From contig AP017647.1 of assembly GCA_003584625.1 (NCBI GenBank), forward strand, positions 854,603-918,602: a DNA stretch of 64,000 bases. Direction: 5' to 3'. A program made the position numbers and the translations under genes. Under the pieces are notes generated by a model. The model worked only from the letters and a program-made list of their open reading frames with translations, was not told the origin of the DNA and searched no databases. Origin of the DNA: Methanothermobacter sp. MT-2. Lineage in GTDB: Archaea > Methanobacteriota > Methanobacteria > Methanobacteriales > DSM-23052. Of the stretch, positions 57,851-64,000 are shown one piece after another; within the stretch, counting starts at the first letter, position 1, and every line of letters begins with the position of its first letter.

Positions 57851-57866
57851 AAAAACCTTTTTTTTG
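57851..57866 (+). terminator. Poly-T terminator after arsR
   Basis: AAAAAAACC followed by eight Ts lies directly after the arsR stop and probably ends the eight-gene operon. Confidence 0.5.
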
Positions 57867-58112
57867 AAACCTACTAGTAATATCCCATCCCAAGGATGAG
57901 GTTTTCCTGTTTTTCCAGAAAGGGGTTCGCACCCTTGTCATCCCCTATTCAAAGGATTTCATGGTAGGGTCATGATCTCCAATAGACTCCTGGGACTGTC
58001 CCATCACCCTACACACATCCTATATAAAATTTCCGATAAGGACAGAAATATTGGGAAAGATTTCATATAAGATTCATATAAAATATTACACCTATTGGAT
58101 GGGAGAGGTTAA

Positions 58113-58124
58113 ATTTCATGAAAT
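58113..58124. promoter_or_regulatory. Palindrome upstream of bioY promoter
   Basis: ATTTCATGAAAT is a perfect 12-bp palindrome immediately before the BRE/TATA element (AAAAAATTTTATAAAA, 58131-58146). It is a candidate operator for biotin-responsive control; no regulator is encoded nearby. Confidence 0.4.
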
Positions 58125-58194
58125 ATAGGGAAAAAATTTTATAAAAGCTAATGATGAAATAGATCATTTGACAGTTCCCATTGGAGGACTTAAC

Positions 58195-58836
58195 GTGAAC
58201 TTGGAAAATTATTACAGGAAGCGTTACATGTTATTCAGATGGAGGAACAGCCAATCCTTCGTTAATAAATCTATCATGGCATTTTTCATGGCATGTCTAA
58301 CAGGTTTAATGGCCCAGATTGTAATCCCACTCCCATGGACACCAGTACCCATAACAGCCCAAACATTTGCTGTTCTAATTTCGGGAATACTCCTGGGAAG
58401 ATATTGGGGTGGTTTCAGCCAACTACTCTATGTATTATTGGGCATCAGCGGAATACCATGGTTCGCAGGAATGAAAGGCGGTTACAGCATCATACTGGGG
58501 GCTAGTGGAGGATACTTGATAGGTTTTATAATAGCAGCGCTTTTCTTAGGCCACTTCGTTGACAAATACGTGAAGTCTCGGAATTTCATTCCAATGTTTG
58601 GTCTAATGCTCTTTGCAAACTTCATCTTAATATATGTACCTGGACTCCTTGTTCTAGGTTTCTGGGTGTACACAGTAAAGGGAGTCATTCCAACAATATG
58701 GGAGCTTCTTGTCATGGGTCTTCTACCATTCATCGTCGGGGATATATTCAAAATTATGGGAGCTTCCGCACTCACAAAGGCTATAACACCCAAGGAACCC
58801 TATGGTGAAGAAGTTGACATCAAAACAGGATGGTGA
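58195..58836 (+). CDS. bioY: Biotin transporter S component BioY
   Basis: 213 residues, six membrane helices. BioY signatures: IPLPWTPVPITAQTFAVLISG near residue 43, GRYWGGFSQLLYVLLGISGIPWFAG near 68 (in parts: GGFSQLLY, GIPWFAG) and GGYLIGF near 103. It takes up biotin alone or with an ECF module; no EcfA or EcfT is in the window. Start GTG 58195 is set by GGAGG 7 bp upstream; the in-frame TTG at 58168 coincides with the predicted transcript start. Its end overlaps the DUF1284 gene by 35 bp. Confidence 0.9.
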   Translation: MNLENYYRKRYMLFRWRNSQSFVNKSIMAFFMACLTGLMAQIVIPLPWTPVPITAQTFAVLISGILLGRYWGGFSQLLYVLLGISGIPWFAGMKGGYSIILGASGGYLIGFIIAALFLGHFVDKYVKSRNFIPMFGLMLFANFILIYVPGLLVLGFWVYTVKGVIPTIWELLVMGLLPFIVGDIFKIMGASALTKAITPKEPYGEEVDIKTGW

Positions 58837-59245
58837 TTGCCCCGAACTTCAGATAAGAGCACACCATCTTTTATGTATGGAGGGATTCCAAGGGTATGGA
58901 TATGATAAGATTTTCACAGAAAACCTCCGAAATATCATCAAAGTTCTAAAAGAGTATCCTGGGATCCCAGTTACAATAATAAGTGAAACTGATGAAATTT
59001 GTAAAATGTGTCCCAATAAAAGCAAATGTGATGGGGATGAAAACCTAAAGGCCAAGGATCAGAGGCTAATTAGACACCTGAATCTCAATATGAGAGAAAC
59101 TAGATGTTACAATGAATTGCGTTCTTTAATTTATGAAAAGATAAATTTCAAAATCTTGGATGAGATCTGTGGCGCTTGTCAGTGGATCAACAAATGCAAA
59201 TTTTACCTTAGCCAAAAAGAAAAACTCATAGAAGATATTTTTTAA
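58802..59245 (+). CDS. DUF1284 family cysteine-rich protein
   Basis: 147 residues of unknown function. Conserved IRAHHLLCMEGFQGYGYD near residue 18, then a C-x2-C pair (CKMCPNKSKC) near 69 and CGACQWINKC near 127. The spaced cysteines suggest an iron-sulfur or zinc site. ATG 58802 lies inside the bioY end with AAGGAA upstream; no better in-frame start exists. Coupled to bioY by the overlap. Confidence 0.78.
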   Translation: MVKKLTSKQDGDCPELQIRAHHLLCMEGFQGYGYDKIFTENLRNIIKVLKEYPGIPVTIISETDEICKMCPNKSKCDGDENLKAKDQRLIRHLNLNMRETRCYNELRSLIYEKINFKILDEICGACQWINKCKFYLSQKEKLIEDIF

Positions 59246-59269
59246 GAATTTTGTATGGAGTGATAGAAA

Positions 59270-59803
59270 ATGAAAATACCAGAATATTTTAACCTTCTTG
59301 TAACCGTGTGCGGTCAGAAAGGTGGAGTTGGCGGCGAGGAACTTGTAGGGATGGAAGAACTTGAACTCGCACTACAAGATTATGAATCTCCACTCAACAT
59401 TAAAGATTGCCAGTTCCCTAATGTAATCTTGGTAGATCTTGCAATGGATCCTAGGGAAGCTGTGAAGATTCTTGAAAATTCACCCACAACAGTAATATCA
59501 AAGGTAGTGCCCATAGAAGTGGTGGTTAAAACAAGAAAAGACAGCATCTTGGAAAAAGCAATTGCACTTGCAAAAGAGAAAACCCAACCTGGAGACTCAT
59601 TCAAAGTCATATGCGACCTCAGAGGCAGAAAGTATATAAAAACGCCAGATGAGATAACAGAAGACCTTTCAGAGCTTCTAATGGATAAATTAAGCCTTGA
59701 AAGGGATGATAACAATCCAAAATGGATAATACAAATAGAAGTAGTAGGGGAGAACACAGGCATCAGCATACTAAAACCCGACGAAATTCTCAAAAAAACA
59801 TAA
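59270..59803 (+). CDS. THUMP-domain RNA-binding protein
   Basis: 177 residues. N-terminal part with GGVGGEELVGMEELELAL; the THUMP domain covers about 85-175 (GDSFKVICDLRGRKYIKT then WIIQIEVVGENTGISIL). No methyltransferase domain is fused, so it resembles Tan1-like adaptors that present tRNA for C12 acetylation. ATG 59270 follows GGAGTGAT. Partner unknown. Confidence 0.72.
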   Translation: MKIPEYFNLLVTVCGQKGGVGGEELVGMEELELALQDYESPLNIKDCQFPNVILVDLAMDPREAVKILENSPTTVISKVVPIEVVVKTRKDSILEKAIALAKEKTQPGDSFKVICDLRGRKYIKTPDEITEDLSELLMDKLSLERDDNNPKWIIQIEVVGENTGISILKPDEILKKT

Positions 59804-59889
59804 TAACCAGGGGAATTCCTCAAAGAAAGTCTGGAAAAGTCAAATACCACTTTAGAGTTGACCGCGAAGATATCATATGGGGCGTGAAA

Positions 59890-60669
59890 ATGGAAAAAAT
59901 CCGGGAAAAAATTAGCCTATTCCTACAAGTATTCATACTCGCCCTAATAATCCTCGACGGATTCTTCATACTAATAAGCATACCCCTACCCTTAAAACAT
60001 ATAACCTTCTCCACCATCATCATCTTCGACCTTGTTACAAGCATTGTTCTAGCCATCGTATACCTATTCCATTTGAGGCATAAAATCAACTGGAAAACCC
60101 TCGTTGTCTCCATCCCATTCTATTTTATCGGCATAAATCTTCTGGGCCTTGAACCAGCCTCATTAATCCTTAAATTATTGAATTTATTGAAGGTTTTCGG
60201 GTTATTTTTCGCTATAGAGGAACTTAGCGCATCTGTCATTGGATTTGTTAAAAAGAGCAGGTTAAGTTATGGATTGACCCTTTTCATATCCCTTTTAATC
60301 ATATTCACAATCATATTCTTTATAGAAGAGGCTCCTGTCAACCCAGCTGTTAATACCTATGAAGATTCCTTATGGTATGTGCTCCAGACGCTTACAACAG
60401 TCGGCTATGGTGACATCATCCCAGTGACTATACTAGGTCGCTTAACAGGTTTTCTGACAATGTTAAGTGCAATTGTAATTACAAGTCTTATAACAGCATC
60501 CGCAACCTCAACGCTCATCGAAAAAATGAGAGAGGAACGCGAAAAGCTCCTAGAGGAAAGAAAGTACCAGATAAAAAATCTAGAAAAGAAAATTGATGAA
60601 CTACAAAGACAGCTTGAAAGGATTGAAAAATATAACCATAAACTCATGGAAATCCTAAAGAAAAAATAG
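59890..60669 (+). CDS. Potassium channel-like membrane protein with C-terminal coiled coil
   Basis: 259 residues with six predicted helices and a pore loop carrying the K+ selectivity filter TTVGYGD near residue 175. The fourth helix (LILKLLNLLKVFGLFFAIEEL) has few arginines, so voltage sensing is doubtful. The last 60 residues are a charged coiled coil (EKMREEREKLLEERK and on) instead of an RCK domain. ATG 59890 is the chosen start; the frame is open upstream to 59722 inside the THUMP gene. Gating signal unknown. Confidence 0.85.
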   Translation: MEKIREKISLFLQVFILALIILDGFFILISIPLPLKHITFSTIIIFDLVTSIVLAIVYLFHLRHKINWKTLVVSIPFYFIGINLLGLEPASLILKLLNLLKVFGLFFAIEELSASVIGFVKKSRLSYGLTLFISLLIIFTIIFFIEEAPVNPAVNTYEDSLWYVLQTLTTVGYGDIIPVTILGRLTGFLTMLSAIVITSLITASATSTLIEKMREEREKLLEERKYQIKNLEKKIDELQRQLERIEKYNHKLMEILKKK

Positions 60670-60900
60670 CAGCCAATTTTCATTAAAATCACAGACCGCC
60701 CTTTTATTCCAGTTAGACTTGTCAAATAGATTATAATCTCCTTCCTAGGATCAAGTAAAGTTCATCCATTTACACTTAAGGATGAATTGAAAAAATTGTA
60801 TTCTTCTAAGATTGTGATGGTACCTCTAAAGGTTCCTTGAGAGTTAATCTAAAATCATTTATATTTTCCATGCAAAAAAAGTATGTTTGGGGGAATTTAT
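60670..60900. other. Intergenic region with inverted repeat and promoter
   Basis: 231 bp without a gene. TTCATCC (60761-60767) pairs with GGATGAA (60780-60786) across a 12-nt loop. A TATA-like ATTTATATTTT near 60858-60868 probably drives the TIGR04076 gene. Confidence 0.4.
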
Positions 60901-61197
60901 ATGTTGGAGATCACAGTTCATAGGATAAAAGGGGAATGTCCAGTTTATAAAGAAGGTGACAAGATTGTGGTGGATGACCCTGAAATACTCCTAGAGAAGA
61001 CTGATGCACTTTGTACTCACGCACTTTCCACCATACTCCATTATACAACCATCCTTGAGAGGAACTGGTGTCCCGTGGAACTCGGACTAACTAAAGAAAA
61101 TGACCCTAAAAATGCTTACATGCAATGTGTAGATCCCGGAGAACCATATACAAACGGTGGAACTGTAATATTCAAATGCAGGAGAATAAAGAAATGA
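60901..61197 (+). CDS. TIGR04076 family protein
   Basis: 98 residues of unknown function with three to four conserved cysteines: GECPVYKEGD near residue 13, DALCTHALSTIL near 38 and the C-terminal GGTVIFKCRR. The family is often found in anaerobes. ATG 60901 follows GGGGGAATTTAT; the frame to 60883 begins near the promoter. Its stop overlaps the next start (ATGA). Confidence 0.72.
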   Translation: MLEITVHRIKGECPVYKEGDKIVVDDPEILLEKTDALCTHALSTILHYTTILERNWCPVELGLTKENDPKNAYMQCVDPGEPYTNGGTVIFKCRRIKK

Positions 61198-61541
61198 AGT
61201 TCCAAGATTGCAAATTTGGAAGTGTGAAATACAATGGAAAAGAATACAAACATGACATTATAGTGCATGTAGACGGGACCATAACACCACGAAGAAAGGA
61301 AATTTCAAGGAAAAAATATGGCACTTCACACACCCTAGCACAAGAGGAAATCGAACCATTACTCAATGAAAACCCAGAAACTATAATAGTTGGATCAGGA
61401 GTCTACGGCGTCCTAAAACTTGGAGAAATTAACATAAAACCTGATATAATCAAATTACCAACGTGTAAAGCTATAAAAGAGTACAACAAGCTAATAGGGG
61501 CTGGTAAAAGAGTGGCCGCCATAATCCATGTAACATGTTAA
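61194..61541 (+). CDS. Mth938-domain protein (DUF498)
   Basis: 115 residues. Mth938 fold: FGSVKYNGKEYKHDIIVHVDG near the N-terminus, the IIVGSGVYGVLKL loop near residue 64 and KLPTCKAIKEYNKLIGAGKRVAAIIHVTC at the end (quoted here as KLPTCKAIKEYN and RVAAIIHVTC). Related human and bacterial proteins have unclear roles. Starts at ATG 61194, overlapping the TIGR04076 stop by 4 bp, so the two are coexpressed. Confidence 0.8.
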   Translation: MKFQDCKFGSVKYNGKEYKHDIIVHVDGTITPRRKEISRKKYGTSHTLAQEEIEPLLNENPETIIVGSGVYGVLKLGEINIKPDIIKLPTCKAIKEYNKLIGAGKRVAAIIHVTC

Positions 61542-61732
61542 AATGATAGATAAAAAGTCTCTGAAGATTTAACAGCAAAAAGACTCTTTGAAAGATGATG
61601 CCCTCTTTTATGGTTTCTGGGGTTATTAAAGGTTCTGATGTTATTTTTTTCGATTATTTTGAAGCCACAATTTTGACAATTGGCAGATTGTGCGTTTATG
61701 AAACCGTAATTAGGAAATGTCTTTCCAAGCAT
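61538..61732 (-). pseudogene. Decayed zinc-ribbon gene fragment
   Basis: A 64-codon frame starts MLGKTFPNYGFINAQSANC and continues QNCGFKIIEKN. Aligned with the start of the neighbouring gene (MSGKICPNCGFKNLEGAIFC then RKCGFKL), it has the same layout, but the first CxxC has become FPNYG, and the rest is unrelated. Probably the remnant of a duplicated copy of the gene at 61835-62848, lost from the first ribbon onward. It overlaps the Mth938 gene end by 4 bp. Confidence 0.5.
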
Positions 61733-61834
61733 GAAAATGCCCATACACATTTTTTGTGTTGTTCATGAATAGTGATATCCCTCCACACCCAATGAAATGT
61801 ATAGTATAACATGTCTAAGAGAAATTGCTGAACT

Positions 61835-62848
61835 TTAATGATAAGGTACATGAACTTCGATAGTTTTTATTATTATATATACTTCTTTGGGGATTTCCAC
61901 CCTACCTTCAGGGGTTTCTAGTGACTCCCATTGACTGCACATATCTTTTGGAAAATATGCATCCAAGAAATATATTGTAGTTTCGTTAATTGGGATGTAA
62001 ATAAACCAGTATTTGTTCTCTCCATCAAACTGGTCATATTGTACCATCTTTGCTGACCTGTCACTGATATTTAATGTAAAAGGTCCATGAGCTTCTATCA
62101 TATACCCTTCAAGTGCATCTTCTACAACAAACTCGTCAAGTGGTATAGGACCTTCAAGTTCTAATCTTTCAAAAAATATAAAGGAACTATCAGCTCCTTC
62201 TCCTTTTTCTAACTCAAAAAAGATATCATAGGAAGTACAATTAAGCTTTGGATACGTGCAAGAATACTGAGTATTTGTGGAAGATTTATTAACAGTAAGA
62301 CGATAGTCCGGAGGGTATTGAAAACTTATTATTTCGTCTTTATAGAATCCTAATACTGTTACTGTGCGAGTTACTGAATTCGATTCTTTTTTTGGTGCCT
62401 TCGCTTCAATTGTTATGGTGTTTTCTCCTATTTTGATTGGCACGTTTTGTGTGAAGTTACCATCGGGTTTAGTAGTTACGTTTTTTCCGTTTATCGTTAC
62501 CGTTGCATTTGGTTCTGTGCGACCTTTTATTGTTATGTTCTCAACGCCCGCTAATGTCGCACCATCGTCTGGTGAAGTGACTACTAATTCCGTGGTGGGC
62601 ACATCAGGTGTTAGCATGCCTATCACTACAATTAATAGGAACCCAAGACAACAAACACTGGTGAATGTTAAAAGTGTGATATTTTCGTCGGTTTGTTTGC
62701 CCCACCATTCTCTGAATTCACCTATTATGCCTTTTTTTGCTGTTGAAGGTTCTGATCCTATTTTTGATAGTTTGAAACCACATTTTCGGCAAAAAATAGC
62801 ACCTTCCAAATTTTTGAACCCACAATTAGGACATATTTTTCCGGACAT
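61835..62848 (-). CDS. Zinc-ribbon, single-TM surface protein with Ig-like domain
   Basis: 337 residues: a cytoplasmic double-CxxC zinc ribbon (ICPNCGFKN and FCRKCGFKL, residues 5-27), a linker, one membrane helix (about 58-80), then an extracytoplasmic Big/glucodextranase-like Ig domain (TSPDDGATLAGVENITIKGR, about 88-165) and a C-terminal domain of about 160 residues with cysteines (YSCTYPKLNC) that I cannot name. ATG 62848 follows GAGAGTGACC. Zinc-ribbon/TM/Ig proteins of this sort are common in methanogens, function unknown. Confidence 0.75.
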   Translation of the reverse strand: MSGKICPNCGFKNLEGAIFCRKCGFKLSKIGSEPSTAKKGIIGEFREWWGKQTDENITLLTFTSVCCLGFLLIVVIGMLTPDVPTTELVVTSPDDGATLAGVENITIKGRTEPNATVTINGKNVTTKPDGNFTQNVPIKIGENTITIEAKAPKKESNSVTRTVTVLGFYKDEIISFQYPPDYRLTVNKSSTNTQYSCTYPKLNCTSYDIFFELEKGEGADSSFIFFERLELEGPIPLDEFVVEDALEGYMIEAHGPFTLNISDRSAKMVQYDQFDGENKYWFIYIPINETTIYFLDAYFPKDMCSQWESLETPEGRVEIPKEVYIIIKTIEVHVPYH

Positions 62849-62956
62849 AAAAGGTCACTCTCTTTATGTAATCTTCCTTTTTCATATTTATTATTCGTCA
62901 ATCCCTAGATATAGAGATTTGCTTTTATTTATCTCTAAAATGCTCTCGAATGCTTT

Positions 62957-63208
62957 TTAAAATATTGAAACCTTTTTATTTTTTGGATCCCTGCTTTCTT
63001 CTATTATTATAATATTTGCATTGCCTTCATAGATTTCAAGTATAGGTTTGGTTTTACCAACCTTTTTATAATGGACCAATTGGCTGTTTTTTAAAGTCTT
63101 TTTCAATATCATTGAATCATAAACTTCTTTCAGCATCTTATAGATTCTTGTGAGAATGTCGAAATCATCGATGTAAGGTTTTAGGAATTTATCAAGTGAT
63201 ATGCCCAT
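62957..63208 (-). CDS. Orphan small protein
   Basis: 83 residues, not recognised. Mostly helical first half (KFLKPYIDDFDILTRIYKML), then a beta-rich lysine-rich part (KKVGKTKPILEIYEG, ANIIIIEESRD). No good ribosome-binding site before ATG 63208. It may be a real small gene or the surviving end of a larger lost gene. Confidence 0.4.
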   Translation of the reverse strand: MGISLDKFLKPYIDDFDILTRIYKMLKEVYDSMILKKTLKNSQLVHYKKVGKTKPILEIYEGNANIIIIEESRDPKNKKVSIF

Positions 63209-63330
63209 ATATCATAAAGATAATATAAAACCCATTGATACTCACAATTATAATTATTGGCTTTTTAGTTCTCACCACCCTTATATGTTCAGAAACTTTA
63301 TATTTTATCTGTGTGGATATCACCTTAATA

Positions 63331-64000
63331 ATGATAACAAGAAAATTTGCTGATTTTATAGTATCATTAAAGTATGATGATATACCCAGTGATGTTATAG
63401 AGAAAGCTAAATTATGTTTTATGGATTTCCTCGGGGTTTCGTTAAGAGGATCAAAGGAAAAGAGCGGAATTTCGGCATTAAAATCCATTCAACCATTCAT
63501 ATCCCATGGTAAAGCGACCATTATAGGTTATGGCTGTGGAGATCCTTTAAATGCAAGCCTGGTTAATGGTATATTTGCTCATAGCCTTGACTTGGATGAT
63601 GGCCATAGAATAGCCCACTTGCACCCTGGAGCATCTGTCATACCAGCAGCGCTTGCATTAGCAGAAAAAGAAAAGGTCAAAGGAAAAGAATTTCTCACAT
63701 CTATTATAATTGGCTATGAAATATGTCTAAGCCTAGGGATTATGATAAACCCACATCATCGTAACATGGGTTTTCATTCTACCGGCACATGTGGAACCAT
63801 TGGAGCTGCAGCAGCCAGTGCAAAGATTCTTGATTTGAACGGGGAAGAAACATTAAATTGTCTGGGATTGGCCGGCACTCAAGCTGCGGGTCTTCTTGAA
63901 TCAGATCATAAAGGTAGCATGGGAAAACATTTGCATGCTGGAAGAGCAGCCCAATCCGGAATATTATCAGCCCTCCTTGCCAGGGAAGGTTTCACTGGAG
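63331..64000 (+). CDS. MmgE/PrpD family protein (partial)
   Basis: N-terminal 223 codons of a 2-methylcitrate dehydratase/cis-aconitate decarboxylase-type protein; the 3' part is beyond the window. Family blocks: FMDFLGVSLRGSKE near residue 30, NGIFAHSLDLDDGHR near 80, HPGASVIPAALALAE near 97 and HHRNMGFHSTGTCGTIGAAAASA near 150 (cited as GFHSTGTCG). A TATA-like tract (about 63295-63305) is only about 30 bp upstream of the ATG, so the mRNA is probably leaderless. No methylcitrate-cycle gene is visible in the window, so the substrate is open. Confidence 0.85.
   Translation, partial: MITRKFADFIVSLKYDDIPSDVIEKAKLCFMDFLGVSLRGSKEKSGISALKSIQPFISHGKATIIGYGCGDPLNASLVNGIFAHSLDLDDGHRIAHLHPGASVIPAALALAEKEKVKGKEFLTSIIIGYEICLSLGIMINPHHRNMGFHSTGTCGTIGAAAASAKILDLNGEETLNCLGLAGTQAAGLLESDHKGSMGKHLHAGRAAQSGILSALLAREGFTG

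Larger units (their letters stand above)
57844..58194. other. 351-bp intergenic region before bioY
   Basis: No gene seen. After the arsR terminator there is a hairpin-forming segment CCCATCC-CAA-GGATGAGG (57883-57900) followed by TTTTCCTG, an AAGGG/CCCTT hairpin near 57930, and CTCCTGGGACTGTC (57987-58000) similar to 41561-41575. The tandem TTCATATAA repeat lies at 58062-58081, a 12-bp palindrome at 58113-58124, and the bioY promoter at about 58131-58147. Confidence 0.45.

Noticed and set aside
57925-57950. tRNA T-arm-like AAGGG-GTTCGCA-CCCTT
   Set aside because: The loop register is wrong for a T-loop, and no anticodon arm, D-arm or acceptor stem surrounds it.
1-64000. CRISPR arrays, tRNA, rRNA or intact transposase genes
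   Set aside because: No regularly spaced repeats, no tRNA-like folds and no transposase-like protein were seen on either strand.

Overview
The window comes from a methanogenic archaeon of the order Methanobacteriales, most likely a thermophilic Methanothermobacter-like species. The evidence is genes for coenzyme F430 (cfbE), methanofuran (mfnD, mfnF) and methanopterin (beta-RFAP synthase), archaeal-type information genes (TFB, aRF1, aIF5A, DnaG, Gar1), archaeal ether-lipid enzymes (CarS and a tetraether-synthase-type radical SAM protein), pseudomurein-binding repeats, and ribosome-binding sites of the GGAGGTGAT type. From memory, the gene order resembles the region around MTH829 to MTH895 of M. 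thermautotrophicus. The genus is an inference. No tRNA, rRNA, CRISPR array or intact insertion sequence was found.

Layout. 1-3.4 kb: the end of a homoaconitase-type small subunit, beta-RFAP synthase, the tetraether-synthase candidate and divergent carS. 3.4-10.3 kb (minus): a tight run truA-DUF460-wecB-wecC-mfnD-mfnF. 10.4-18.4 kb (plus): a DMT transporter, a membrane-anchored PIG-L deacetylase, hisA-ribL-argC, a flavodoxin, secF-secD and pyrI. 18.4-22.8 kb (minus): a four-gene unit with the DUF39/NIL-ferredoxin homocysteine system, a GMC-type flavoprotein and a secreted M14 peptidase with pseudomurein-binding repeats. 23-26.5 kb (plus): tldD, AMMECR1, a Nog1-like GTPase and a small heat shock protein. 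26.5-33.4 kb: a SIS protein, ThiN, two small conserved proteins, then adenine deaminase, a TIGR00300 protein, agmatinase and aIF5A. 33.5-39.5 kb (plus): a seven-gene run pdaD-NADP phosphatase-NAD kinase-cfbE-hemC-oxidoreductase-gfcR. 39.5-49 kb: aRF1, pyrH, envelope and membrane genes, a fused glycosyltransferase, gar1-tfb, a UPF0104 flippase-like protein, RraA and DUF211. 49-53 kb: Toprim protein, dnaG, an AAA+ protein related to LonB without protease domain, and xerA. 53.1-57.8 kb: an eight-gene probable stress/efflux operon with a palindrome at its promoter and a CVC-type ArsR regulator as last gene. 58-64 kb: bioY, DUF1284, a THUMP protein, a K+ channel, small proteins, a Zn-ribbon surface protein with a decayed neighbour, an orphan ORF and the start of an MmgE/PrpD gene.

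The genes are mostly housekeeping and cofactor genes in long same-strand runs with 1-17 bp gaps or 4 bp overlaps. Accessory features concentrate in four intergenic stretches (11.3-11.7, 41.5-41.7, 46.4-46.8 and 57.85-58.2 kb), which share short GC-rich hairpins and repeated motifs, and in the right-hand 4 kb.

Most notable for follow-up: the ArsR-bounded efflux operon, the M14-pseudomurein-binding protein in the homocysteine operon, the protease-less LonB relative, perfect palindromes at 28118-28139 and 53120-53134, and two mirrored BRE/TATA promoters facing each other at 46412-46462.
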